This document shows positions 9,501-17,007 of a stretch of DNA of 64,000 bases, piece by piece; position 1 is the stretch's first letter; each line of letters opens with the position of its first letter. The translations under genes were made by a program, and so were the position numbers. Below the pieces are notes generated by a model. The model was not told where the DNA came from and searched no databases. It saw nothing but the letters and a program-made list of their open reading frames with translations. Location: positions 1-64,000 of the forward strand of contig JAFUDX010000040.1 of the NCBI GenBank assembly GCA_017464425.1, given 5' to 3'. This DNA comes from Treponema sp. GTDB taxonomy: Bacteria; Spirochaetota; Spirochaetia; Treponematales; Treponemataceae.

Positions 9501-9648
9501 ACGCCGTGATGCACAGAAGCAGGAAATCTGCCGCAAGCATGGTTTTGAGCTGATTCAAGTGGAAAACTCGTATGCACGGCGGTATAATTTTGTGAAAGAG
9601 ATTTTGGCGGATTATTTTAAGAAGAGGGAACTCCCCCCGCACACATAA
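6568..9648 (+). CDS. WYL-like domain, SF1 (UPF1/DNA2-type) helicase and DUF2726 nuclease fusion
   Basis: A 1026-residue multidomain protein. Residues 1-90 resemble a WYL domain, a ligand-binding module common in defence regulators. The helicase core has Walker A GPPGTGKT near 354, Walker B IIDEASQ near 612, GDPQQL just after, and a late INVATSRAK motif near 830, all typical of the UPF1/DNA2 group. Residues about 895-1020 match the DUF2726 PD-(D/E)XK nuclease fold, with a RFDFVIY acid near 943, AIELNG near 962 and a following GREHYED. AAGGA lies 7 nt before the ATG. With the HelD-like helicase upstream it makes two large helicase-nuclease proteins in one cluster. A role in defence against foreign DNA or RNA is inferred. 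Confidence 0.85.
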   Translation: MSHISRDIFRAIHEGKWLYLEYKNQKGELTRYWFGISSLDIENGRLIGKGLHVRAHTLIDPMNIHIERIQSSQIVDGTYMPQNQILIDDIKLNPEKYESLFSSSANLKVLNYLSDCNKLEGVPALNKDFHLIEKFDDETAYKNIPYKLSDAQFTELVDAFCAETYHKVDHGQHDTKQLCLNKLSIWTAKGLYVLAYREMLLDVAERTLRPSKEISFNKEFALSSADGASHERESISRFLDAEDLFLLEDFESHYKEIVEIISERIGKNQQIDEMPYFLCLQRHNNVDLEKEYESILSMYTENSVTVPIHAFFGELLAIEPSENPLPIALLNNKVNLDQLLSIYNAMNYPVSYIQGPPGTGKTNTIINTIVTAFFNGKSVLFASYNNHPIDTVFETLSSLKYTRGTGLVETIPFPILRLGNNEKVKEAIQYIKALFERVKNTTVYGGTLLRNKDVKIERTKKLVELLKRHQEKVDLSERKNTLEALIEKTESMEFRLTLEGQQLSLIKKRLEEIGEITDKDALSLLQDDDDFMKYLYFTSAGFIKRLSEPEFEDLWNILSMTDEQKQVVAFNKYTTVSENLKKLQKVFPIIATTCISAHKLGEAKADFDMTIIDEASQCNTAISLVPIIRGKSLMLVGDPQQLNPVITLDEGINHVLKEKYSVSDDYDYIENSIYKAFLANDAVSEEILLHNHYRCAKEIIEFNNKKYYGGKLNVYCERRIEDPLMFCNVEDSSDNIKNASQAEADKIVSFIKEHPEKSVGIITPFRNQKELIEESLKEAGLDSEKYPCGTVHAFQGDEKDTVLFSLALTPKTRGKTYEWLKNNRELINVATSRAKDSLLLIADSSQIERLHAETNDGKGDDLYELSQYVKANGVYEISHRENSSRALGTKPYKTETEQTFLTTLNHALSNIIANGKKFTVHCEVPIAQVFSDNLSKSDFFYKGRFDFVIYQIGLRKKEFPVLAIELNGREHYEDERVKRRDAQKQEICRKHGFELIQVENSYARRYNFVKEILADYFKKRELPPHT

Positions 9649-9681
9649 AATACATTTCTAATTCCCCACTTCCTTTTCACC

Positions 9682-9693
9682 GATAATATACCT
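9682..9693 (+). promoter_or_regulatory. -10 element for a leaderless transcript
   Basis: GATAAT at 9682-9687 is followed by 6 nt and then the ATG at 9694, with no Shine-Dalgarno sequence. The preceding bases make ACCGATAA, one base off the sigma-28 -10 consensus GCCGATAA. The -35 is unclear (TAAT 16 bp upstream). Confidence 0.4.
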
Positions 9694-10368
9694 ATGATAA
9701 AGACTTTTGAAATTGATTTAGATGACGCTTTGGTGGAAAATGCGAGCGAGATTTTTGAGGCACTGGGCACGGACATCGACACGGCGATAAAAATGTTTTT
9801 GACGCAGGCAACGCTCAGACAGGGCTTTCCGTTTGAGGTGATGATTCCGAGCGAGGAAACTGCCCCTGTGAGCGAATCGCCCGTTGAAACAGAAAATGCC
9901 CCTGCAGACGATGCTCCCGCTGCTTCTGAAACTGTGCCTTCTGAACCAGAACTTGATTCTTTGCACGAGGGTGTTTCTGAGGAAGAAGAAAATGCGCTTG
10001 CTACGGCGACGGAATCTGCTTCTATTGAAGAAAGTGCGCCTGTTCCGCCGATTTCGGCTGAGGTTGCGGCTCGTGTGGCGGCGAATGAAGCCCTTGTTGC
10101 CGAAATGCGGGAAGAAATCGGGGATAAGGCTGTTACGCCCGAATTTGATGAGAACGAAGATGATGGTACGCACGGTGATTATGATTCTGCGCCCGCCCCT
10201 GCCGAAGAAGAAATTCCCCCGCAACAAGAAAGTGTTTCCGAGCCAGAACATTCTGAAACAGAAGATTCCCCTTCCCCCGACGAAGATGAAGAAGAGGACG
10301 AGACCACGCCCGACAATCTCTTTGACGCATGGGATGTGGGCGAAGAAGAGGATATCGGTTGCCGATAA
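9694..10368 (+). CDS. RelB/DinJ-like domain with a long acidic disordered tail
   Basis: The first 55 or so residues match the RelB/DinJ antitoxin fold: a beta strand, then a helix-turn-helix stretch with the family's LGTDIDTAIKMFLTQ and GFPFEV endings. Residues from about 60 to 224 are low-complexity, rich in Glu, Pro, Ala, Ser and Asp, and surely disordered. Classical RelB/DinJ proteins are 80-100 residues and pair with a downstream RelE/YafQ toxin. Here the next gene, 7 nt downstream, encodes an outer-membrane-like protein and no toxin is visible. It is probably a DNA-binding protein reused for another purpose, or an antitoxin with a distant partner. Confidence 0.65.
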   Translation: MIKTFEIDLDDALVENASEIFEALGTDIDTAIKMFLTQATLRQGFPFEVMIPSEETAPVSESPVETENAPADDAPAASETVPSEPELDSLHEGVSEEEENALATATESASIEESAPVPPISAEVAARVAANEALVAEMREEIGDKAVTPEFDENEDDGTHGDYDSAPAPAEEEIPPQQESVSEPEHSETEDSPSPDEDEEEDETTPDNLFDAWDVGEEEDIGCR

Positions 10369-10375
10369 TAATTGT

Positions 10376-10942
10376 ATGAAAAAGAAGATTCTGATTTGTT
10401 CGATAGTTTTCTCTCTGTTTGCCGTACCTGCATTTTCAACGGTTGGATTTGAATTCGGGATTGGCTCAGGGTATGTTTTTTATAACGACAAAAATACAAA
10501 AGAAGTGAACAAAAAGCTTGGTGACGGAAAAGAAGCAATTCTTACGACCGATGCGCTTTTTCTCCTTCAAATGAATGATTTTCTGATTTTTACTGCTGGC
10601 GGAGATGCCGTTTTTGACTTTCGGTGGAATGACGGAAATCATGTAAATCTTGTCGACTATTCGTTTTTAATCGGAGCAAGAATCTACCCGAACCTTGCAG
10701 GGCTTTTTTTCTCCGCAGATTATGCATTGGGCAGACGAACGGACTTTATTTCGCTTGATGACTATGAAGACAGGGCGAGCACAAAATGGGGAAACGGGTT
10801 CAAACTCGCAATCGGCTATGATTTTTCATACCATCTTTCAAGTTTTGCCCCGCTTCTCTCAATCGCCCTAAAAAGCATGCCTCGTGGCAACGCACGGGAC
10901 AATCTGCTAAGCATTTCGCTCAAACTTACGAAACACAAATAG
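10376..10942 (+). CDS. Secreted outer-membrane-like protein
   Basis: The ATG at 10376 opens a 188-residue protein with a typical signal peptide (KKK, hydrophobic core, FAVPAFS cleavage region). The mature part is built of alternating beta strands such as VGFEFGIGSGYVFY and FSADYALGRR, and suggests a small beta-barrel. A longer reading in the same frame from 9884 lies over the upstream gene in another frame and is not credible. There is no Shine-Dalgarno sequence: GATAAT ends 6 nt before the ATG, so translation is either leaderless or coupled to the gene ending at 10368. Confidence 0.7.
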   Translation: MKKKILICSIVFSLFAVPAFSTVGFEFGIGSGYVFYNDKNTKEVNKKLGDGKEAILTTDALFLLQMNDFLIFTAGGDAVFDFRWNDGNHVNLVDYSFLIGARIYPNLAGLFFSADYALGRRTDFISLDDYEDRASTKWGNGFKLAIGYDFSYHLSSFAPLLSIALKSMPRGNARDNLLSISLKLTKHK

Positions 10943-10963
10943 CAGTCGCCCCGATTTTTGGCT

Positions 10964-13090
10964 TTAGTTAAGAATCAAAGACACATCCAGCACTTCATAT
11001 GCCTCGCTTCCGAACCGTGCGCCAAGAGCGGAATATGTGCTTGAAGATTTTGTTTCAAGGTAGCCGCCCATGTTCACGGTGCCGTCGGCATTACGACATT
11101 TTGCGTCTACAGTCCCATCGGCAGTCGGAGCGGAAGCAACATTCACGTCTGATTTGTACGGGTCGGTAACCGCCGTGCCAATTTTTTCACCATTGTAAAT
11201 GGCAGATTCTTCCGTAACATAGTAAAATGTTCCTTTGCTTTTATCCCCATAGTAGACGGTATCCGCTATTTTTGCGGCAACAGTCACCTCTTTTTCTTTT
11301 CCGCCAAATTTATCAACTTGCTTCGGTTTTTCACTACCAATCATACTCACAAGTTTTCTGAACACACCACCCGCAAATGTTCGATAAAAGTTGAAGTTTG
11401 AATTCACATTCGCAAACGAAGTACAAGCCGTTATCTGCAATGCGCCACCGTTTCCATTGTCAGTAAAGCCGTCTTTTCCGTTCAAGAAAGCCATACAGTT
11501 TGAGACCACATGCGCTGTTGGACACTGATTGTTTGAACCACCGAGTTTAAAGCCGTTCATGTCGCCGTTGGCATAGTTTGCACCGCTTGTTGTTTTTCCG
11601 TTTGAGAAGGCAACGCAGTTTTTAAGCTCAACAACGCCGATTGAACCAGTCGCAGGCTTTGCGTACATATCCCAACCGTCATCGCAGTTTGCGTAAGAAA
11701 TACAGCCGTCAAACACATTTCCGTTTCCGCATGTAAGTTTTGAGGCGAATCCGTCAGCATTTTCACCTGTTTTGTCATCTTTATTGTCAAAAGAAGTACA
11801 GTTCAGAATCAAATTGTCGCTCGGCCACTCATCAAAATTGCTCACCGAAGAAGCGCGTCGTGCAATCTGCAAGCCCGTGTCTTGGTTCGCCTGGAAAACA
11901 CAGCGTTCAATGATGTTGTGCTTTCCCGTTACAATCATACCGTTATCGCCCGCGTTGTACACAGTGATTCCATAGATGTGCCAGTACGAGCCATCCATTT
12001 GGATTCCACGATTCGAGTCACCGATTTCCTGTTTTGAGAAGTCAAGAACGACTCCCGCACCATTTTCTGGAAGCATGTATTTATAGGCAGTTTCCGTACC
12101 GTTGTTGTCCATTGAGATTTTTACGGTTGACGAAAGCGAATATGTTCCGCCAAGAAGTACAACCGCACCACCCGCCTCAACTTGAAGCACTGCACCTGCC
12201 AAATCAAGCGGGTCTTCGCGAGTTCCTTCGCCAGTCGTTTTTCCGTTCGGAGATGCATACACGACCTTCGCGATTTTTGAAGTATCGACCTCGTTGATTT
12301 TAGTTCGTGTTCCGACCTTCAAACCATTATCGTATGATGGTCGCACGGCAGAATTATCCAAAGCGGGAGTTGAAGCCTCGCTAGAACACTGTTTTTCGAC
12401 CGCCTCACTGCTCGCATCGCTTCCCGTAGTGAATGCGATGTAATACAAGTTGATTCCACCACCGTTATTTGAATAGATTGCAATGTAACCGTTTTCGTCC
12501 GCTTTGACAGTGCCACTAAGGGCTGCTGCCTTTGTAGGTGCTTTTCCGAGTTCAGTTTCATTTGCCATAAGGGCACGGTCAGAAGCACTGGAACTTGAAG
12601 ATACACAAACAATGCGCAGCGTCCCCTCGACATTCGGACCAACATAAATCGTAACATTGCGCTCTTTTCCAAATCCACCGAGTTTTAGACGATTTGTATA
12701 TTTTGTATTATCGATTGTCGTGCTCTTTTTCTCCACGACAACACCTTTTTCTGCAGGTGAGAAGATTTCAATATTATTTTCTAGAACAACTTCATTTTTC
12801 GAATATGTTTTTGCGCTCATATCGCTCACATTCAATGAAGTAAAGACCTTTAATCCTTCCACAGAATCTGGGATTTCCTCAATCTCATCTTCGTCTTTTT
12901 TATCAGAAGGACTTTCTGGCGTACTGGGTGTAGAAGGAGCTTCCGGCACAGCAGGTGTAGCTGGAGTTTCGGGATCTTCTTTCGTAATAGGATCTTTGGC
13001 CGGTTCAGACGAATCGACCGAACACGAAGCAAAAGCGAAAGCAGCAAGTGCCATCGCGACCAAGATTTTTTTACATGCAGACTTTTTCAA
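10964..13090 (-). CDS. Pectate lyase, polysaccharide lyase family 9, lipoprotein
   Basis: A 708-residue protein with a lipoprotein signal peptide (lipobox FASC), then a Pro/Thr/Ser/Glu linker to about residue 75. A beta-sandwich-like domain (about 80-230) may bind carbohydrate. The right-handed parallel beta-helix of a PL9 lyase follows to the C-terminus. PL9 landmarks are NADGFASKLTCGNGNVF, CDDGWDMYAK and NGFKLGG, which supply the conserved Asp and Lys cluster for calcium-assisted cleavage of polygalacturonate. The start is TTG at 13090, six nt after GGGGG; no nearby ATG has a ribosome-binding site. A -10 TATACT lies at 13139-13144. It belongs to a cluster of three pectate lyases acting outside the inner membrane. 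Confidence 0.85.
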   Translation of the reverse strand: MKKSACKKILVAMALAAFAFASCSVDSSEPAKDPITKEDPETPATPAVPEAPSTPSTPESPSDKKDEDEIEEIPDSVEGLKVFTSLNVSDMSAKTYSKNEVVLENNIEIFSPAEKGVVVEKKSTTIDNTKYTNRLKLGGFGKERNVTIYVGPNVEGTLRIVCVSSSSSASDRALMANETELGKAPTKAAALSGTVKADENGYIAIYSNNGGGINLYYIAFTTGSDASSEAVEKQCSSEASTPALDNSAVRPSYDNGLKVGTRTKINEVDTSKIAKVVYASPNGKTTGEGTREDPLDLAGAVLQVEAGGAVVLLGGTYSLSSTVKISMDNNGTETAYKYMLPENGAGVVLDFSKQEIGDSNRGIQMDGSYWHIYGITVYNAGDNGMIVTGKHNIIERCVFQANQDTGLQIARRASSVSNFDEWPSDNLILNCTSFDNKDDKTGENADGFASKLTCGNGNVFDGCISYANCDDGWDMYAKPATGSIGVVELKNCVAFSNGKTTSGANYANGDMNGFKLGGSNNQCPTAHVVSNCMAFLNGKDGFTDNGNGGALQITACTSFANVNSNFNFYRTFAGGVFRKLVSMIGSEKPKQVDKFGGKEKEVTVAAKIADTVYYGDKSKGTFYYVTEESAIYNGEKIGTAVTDPYKSDVNVASAPTADGTVDAKCRNADGTVNMGGYLETKSSSTYSALGARFGSEAYEVLDVSLILN

Positions 13091-13138
13091 AATTTTCCCC
13101 CTTTTGAATACCGCAATTAAGATTTTTCTTACAAAAAC

Positions 13139-13144
13139 AGTATA
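13139..13144 (-). promoter_or_regulatory. Candidate -10 box for the PL9 pectate lyase
   Basis: The minus strand reads TATACT here, about 45 nt before the TTG start. The flanking GTT(A)TA context resembles the boxes upstream of the two PL1 genes. No convincing -35 is visible. Confidence 0.35.
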
Positions 13145-13228
13145 ACAAAGTCGGAAAATTACATACTTACTTTTTTTTTAACTATTCTGACATTTTAAGA
13201 TAAAATACACATTTTTTTTGCGTGCAAG

Positions 13229-13259
13229 AAAAAAAAACGAGGGAAGACATCTTCCCTCG
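13229..13259 (-). terminator. Strong Rho-independent terminator of the PL1 pectate lyase gene
   Basis: A perfect 10-bp stem CGAGGGAAGA/TCTTCCCTCG (13238-13259) with a 2-nt centre is followed on the minus strand by nine T. It lies 29 nt beyond the stop of the gene at 13288. Confidence 0.9.
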
Positions 13260-13287
13260 CACAGTTTGTTTTTTTTTAATTTAGATC

Positions 13288-16200
13288 TTATTTTTCAGTC
13301 AATTTAAAACTCTTGACCTTTGTAAATTTTGATGTATACGCACAAGTAATATAATACTTACCAGCAGTCAAATCAACAGAAGACTCGCCCGTTGAAGACT
13401 GAGTTAAAATAGTGGTTCCTGCCTCTGAAATGATTTTTCCAATCTTTTCACCTGTGGTTATTGTCAATGCACAGTCTTTGTCAACATAAAAACTCATATA
13501 GCCACCGACAACGACAGAAATAGAACTAGATTCTACCGTAGAACTAGAATCAACTTTGAAGTATCCTGCCGTAACTTGTGTAGAACCTGGTGAATAAGTT
13601 CCCATTGGAATAGCAACAGTCGGGAATGTGATTGCAGCAGTATCCACCTTTTCACCAGTGCTTCCGCTACCGCCAGTGCCCGTATTTCCGCTGTCTCCGT
13701 CTCCGTCACCATTGCCAGTGTCACCGCTACCAGTATCGCCTGAGCCAGAGTCTCCGCTACCACTGCTAGATGACGATGTTCCAAGCACTTTGACGAGACA
13801 AGATTTGTAGTTCGTGACGAGTGACTTCAATTCATCGATAACGATATAGTTTGTGTCCTCAACGGAATTGTTGAATGTGTAGTGCAAATCACCGCCATTC
13901 TCGCGACCCGCGTAGCTCTCGACTTTCGCTTTTGCTTCTTCTGGTGTGTCAGCCGTGTAAGAGTACATTGTTGAAGCCGTGTCGAAATTGCTATAGTAGT
14001 TTCCAGCTTCACCTTCTTTAAAACTTCCACCAAGAGCAACAGATTTCTTATTTGCCGTTACGCTTTCAGGAACTTTTTCAGATTTATCATTAGCGACATA
14101 GGCATCAAAATCCGCATCAGCAGTTGTTCCGCTCAAATCATAAGAAACTTCCGTTCCATTTCGATAATATTTCGCAGAACCATACGGAATAAATGTATAA
14201 TTTCCTGTCATATAATTATTATAGGCCTTTATAATTCCACCGCTTTCACCAGAGAATGTTCCATTTTCAAAGCCACCATTTTTCTTTGAATTCGTCTGTG
14301 CAGAAGTTGAGCCTGCAAAAATATCACTTCCCTGCAAAGAAATCATCATTGGATATTTACAATTTCTGAAATAATTACTTTCAACGAATACGGAACTTCC
14401 TAATGTTGAGCCTGCACCATATTTTGCATTTCCATCATAGTAGTTGTTATAAACATGAGCGTTGTAAAAACGGCATCGTGGATGACGAGAATCAGAATGG
14501 TCATACCAGTTATGGTGATAAGTGATGTAATATGCGCCAGTCTCATAGCTCTTTTTACCTTCACTCAAACCAAGAAGATTACACTTTCCGTTATCCCAAA
14601 AGTGATTGTATGAGAAGGTGACATAATTTGATTTCTTACAGTCCAATGCACCGTCACCTTTCACTTGGTCGGCATCGCTTCCTGCATTTCCGTAGAACAT
14701 ATCGCAGTTATGAACCCAAATGTAGTTGTTTGACTGTTGCAAACCGATATTATCACCTTCTTCAGAAGAACAATTCACGAATCCAATGTTTCTTGCTTCA
14801 CAATAATCTGCGTTTTTGAAACGTAATCCCCAGCCATTTGCCGTTGCATCATCACCGACACCTTCAAATGTTACAGAATTCGTTGAGTTCTTATTTTCAA
14901 CAACCAAATCACCTTTATCAGCACTAGAAGCCGTTGTTACATTACCAATCATTCGGATTACTAAAGGGCTTGACTCTCGCCCTTTAGCATAACCGTTCAG
15001 AATGTTTTGAATTCCTGTCAAATTTTCTTTTGATTTTGTTGAACTAGCGTAAATCTCAAGAGAAACAGAATCTTTATTGTCGTCAGTAAGATAAATCACC
15101 ACTGCATTATCTTTGAGCGTACCGTCCGCCTTATATGCACCCGGTGTCGTACCCCCCGTGAACGCAAATCCACTCCTATCATGTGCCTCAACAGTAATCA
15201 CCTTTGATTCTGCGTACACCTGTTCTGTCTCAACACCGCTTGCCGTACCTACGACTTTCATCTGATATGTGCCTGCTTTGAGTCCGAGAGCGTCTGCACG
15301 GTAGTAGTCGATTGTAGAGCCGCCAGCGGTATTTGAGTACGCGCGGACGAGCATGTCATCAATCTTCGCATATTCGCCACCTGCCTCTTTTACATAGACA
15401 TTATAGCCGTCAATCACATCGCTTGTCGCAGGATTCCACTTAATATATGCCGTTTCGAGCCAGCCTTTTTCTTCGGTGATTGTGATTCCCTCGCTCACAG
15501 AGCTTACATCGATAACGCTCACTTCAAATGGATCTGACACAACGCCACTTTCATCGGTTGCAGCTGCTGTTACACTGATTTTTGTCGCAGTGCAAGAATC
15601 CGATACAGTGAGTTTTCCGTTTGAAAGCGTAACGCCGTCCGTAACATCAGCACTCCATGTAACTGCTTTCATCGTTGCATTGCTCGGTGTGACCGTCGCT
15701 TTGAGCGTGACTGAGCCACCTTTGGCAACGCTTGTAGTTCCAGAAATCTCGATTTTTGTGACTGCGACTGTTGTGTTTGCAGGTGTGTCAGAACTTGAAT
15801 ATGGAGTGAGTGATTTTTGCGTAATTGAGCCGTCCGCGTCAACTTCCACAACGGCTGTAGCGGTGTTTCCGCTTGCGTCCGTCACGGTGATTGTAGCCAC
15901 TCCTGCAGCAACGGAAGTAATCGTCACTGTACCGTCGTCAGAAACAGAGACTGTGGCAACTCCCGTAGAAGAAGATTCCGCACTTGTTCCCGTAAGGCCA
16001 AGTTCTGTTGCAGAATATGTTTTTGTCGAAGCAGTAAAGGTAACATTCTCTACGACCGTAACCGTAATGCTTGCCGTTTTATCTCCAGCTTTTGCCGTGA
16101 TGGTCGTTTTTCCTGCTTTAGAAAGTGCCGTAACCAATCCCGAATTGCTCACCGTAGCCACAGTTGGCTCGGAACTTGTCCATGTTACCGTTTTGTCTGT

Positions 16201-16410
16201 AGCGTTGTCTGGAAGAACAGTAGCCGTAAGCGGTTTTGTACCACCAAACGCAAGTTGAAAGTCAGTTTTGTCCAAAGAAACCGATGTAACAGCAACCGTT
16301 GCTTTCTTTTCAGAATCATCCGAATCGACGCTACAACCAATACCCCCCCCCAGTACAAAGACCGCTGAGAGTAACAGAGCGGAGATTTTTAGAATCATAT
16401 TTTTTTTCAT
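13288..16410 (-). CDS. Pectate lyase, family 1, lipoprotein with Ig-like repeats and a poly-G contingency tract
   Basis: A 1040-residue secreted lipoprotein (lipobox GIGC) that cleaves polygalacturonate. After the signal come bacterial Ig-like (Big_2) domains (about 35-115 and 215-300), a fibronectin-like segment (about 305-395), and the PL1 beta-helix (about 420-760). Catalytic landmarks are DADQVKGDGALD (calcium ligands) and HHNWYDHSDSRHPRCR with the conserved arginine. A Gly/Ser/Asp/Thr linker joins a C-terminal beta-sandwich (about 930-1040). The signal peptide contains nine consecutive G (16343-16351). The present count keeps the frame open; slippage by one would abolish the product. The start ATG is preceded by AAGGGGG. 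It is a paralogue of the gene at 18396-21074. Confidence 0.9.
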   Translation of the reverse strand: MKKNMILKISALLLSAVFVLGGGIGCSVDSDDSEKKATVAVTSVSLDKTDFQLAFGGTKPLTATVLPDNATDKTVTWTSSEPTVATVSNSGLVTALSKAGKTTITAKAGDKTASITVTVVENVTFTASTKTYSATELGLTGTSAESSSTGVATVSVSDDGTVTITSVAAGVATITVTDASGNTATAVVEVDADGSITQKSLTPYSSSDTPANTTVAVTKIEISGTTSVAKGGSVTLKATVTPSNATMKAVTWSADVTDGVTLSNGKLTVSDSCTATKISVTAAATDESGVVSDPFEVSVIDVSSVSEGITITEEKGWLETAYIKWNPATSDVIDGYNVYVKEAGGEYAKIDDMLVRAYSNTAGGSTIDYYRADALGLKAGTYQMKVVGTASGVETEQVYAESKVITVEAHDRSGFAFTGGTTPGAYKADGTLKDNAVVIYLTDDNKDSVSLEIYASSTKSKENLTGIQNILNGYAKGRESSPLVIRMIGNVTTASSADKGDLVVENKNSTNSVTFEGVGDDATANGWGLRFKNADYCEARNIGFVNCSSEEGDNIGLQQSNNYIWVHNCDMFYGNAGSDADQVKGDGALDCKKSNYVTFSYNHFWDNGKCNLLGLSEGKKSYETGAYYITYHHNWYDHSDSRHPRCRFYNAHVYNNYYDGNAKYGAGSTLGSSVFVESNYFRNCKYPMMISLQGSDIFAGSTSAQTNSKKNGGFENGTFSGESGGIIKAYNNYMTGNYTFIPYGSAKYYRNGTEVSYDLSGTTADADFDAYVANDKSEKVPESVTANKKSVALGGSFKEGEAGNYYSNFDTASTMYSYTADTPEEAKAKVESYAGRENGGDLHYTFNNSVEDTNYIVIDELKSLVTNYKSCLVKVLGTSSSSSGSGDSGSGDTGSGDTGNGDGDGDSGNTGTGGSGSTGEKVDTAAITFPTVAIPMGTYSPGSTQVTAGYFKVDSSSTVESSSISVVVGGYMSFYVDKDCALTITTGEKIGKIISEAGTTILTQSSTGESSVDLTAGKYYITCAYTSKFTKVKSFKLTEK
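16343..16351 (-). repeat. G9 homopolymer in the PL1 signal peptide (in-frame state)
   Basis: Nine C on the plus strand encode LGGGIG just before the lipobox cysteine. Flanks GTACT and TAT are nearly the same as around the G10 tract at 36123-36132. Confidence 0.75.
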
Positions 16411-16440
16411 GATTTCCCCCTTTTTGAAAATCGTTTGTGA

Positions 16441-16460
16441 GAAACCTGCTTCCAGATTTC
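16441..16460 (-). promoter_or_regulatory. Leader RNA hairpin upstream of the PL1 gene
   Basis: The transcript reads GAAATCTG-GAAG-CAGGTTTC, an 8-bp stem (one G-U) with a GNRG-type tetraloop, about 30-50 nt before the start. The PL1 paralogue leader has a matching hairpin at 21107-21128 with covarying pairs. Confidence 0.55.
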
Positions 16461-16495
16461 GTCAGATTATTTTAATGCTACTTTTTATTGAGATA

Positions 16496-16501
16496 ACTAT
16501 A
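16496..16501 (-). promoter_or_regulatory. Candidate -10 box for the PL1 gene
   Basis: The minus strand reads TATAGT here, giving a leader of about 80 nt that aligns with the leader of the paralogous gene at 21074. The -35 is not clear. Confidence 0.4.
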
Positions 16502-16568
16502 ACAACTTCAAAAAACTATTTTCAGAGCATTTTTTGCATTTTTCCGTTAGATTTGGAATTTTCAGCAC

Positions 16569-16598
16569 AAAAAAAACTGCCCACAGGAAAGCGAGCAG
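16569..16598 (-). terminator. Terminator of the GNAT remnant operon
   Basis: A CTGC...GCAG stem (16577-16598) precedes eight T on the minus strand. About 29 nt are identical to the terminator at 17226-17262, but the outer CCCC arm is lost here, so the stem is weaker. Confidence 0.5.
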
Positions 16599-16623
16599 GG
16601 GAAAGCAAGCGTAGATTGATAAA

Positions 16624-17007
16624 TTACAATGTTTGATACATAAAAATGCAACCTTCATCATAGTCTGGTTTTACATATTTATGAAGAAATGTTTCATTTT
16701 CAGGAGATAGTCTCTGAAAACCCAAAGCGCGGTAGTACTTTAATAATTTAGGATACGGCAAAGCATAAACATATAGAGCACTTGTACCAACAAAATATGC
16801 AGCAATTTCGTTAGTAAATTTATCACGAATCAAATAAGTGCGAGACATATTCAAGTTTTCATCATTTTCGGCATCGTCCTTTAAATAACACTCCAAACCG
16901 AATGCAGTTTCTCGAACTTTAAAATCTTTTATTTCAGACAGATTTATTTGGGTACGCTGTAAATGTTCATAGACAAAGTTTTCGCTTTCAATATCAAATA
17001 AAATCAC
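16624..17007 (-). pseudogene. GNAT acetyltransferase (toxin-like) remnant with internal deletion
   Basis: The 127-residue product begins like an N-terminal GNAT segment ending in the EIAAYFV strand. It then jumps to the family's C-terminal part, ALYVYALPYPKLLKYYRALGFQRLS, and ends normally. The middle of the fold, including the acetyl-CoA binding loop (Q/RxxGxG/A), is missing, about 70-80 residues by comparison with relatives I know. No stop or frameshift is present, so a clean in-frame deletion is likely and the protein should be inactive. The start is GTG at 17007, overlapping the stop of the upstream small gene (GTGA). The C-terminal half closely resembles GNAT proteins that occur as toxin-like partners in spirochaetes and other gut bacteria. 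Confidence 0.65.

Noticed and set aside
10361..10369. GCCGATAAT as a sigma-28 promoter for the gene at 10376
   Set aside because: It lies inside the upstream coding sequence and no TAAA stands at the proper distance.
9884..10375. Upstream extension of the outer-membrane-like protein over the RelB-like gene
   Set aside because: The extension is a Lys/Arg/Pro-rich shadow of the acidic tail; the signal peptide begins at 10376.
15476..16258. Plus-strand reading of 260 codons rich in Val, Thr and Ser
   Set aside because: It is the reverse strand of the Thr/Val-rich Ig-like repeats of the PL1 enzyme; such repeats give long open antisense frames.
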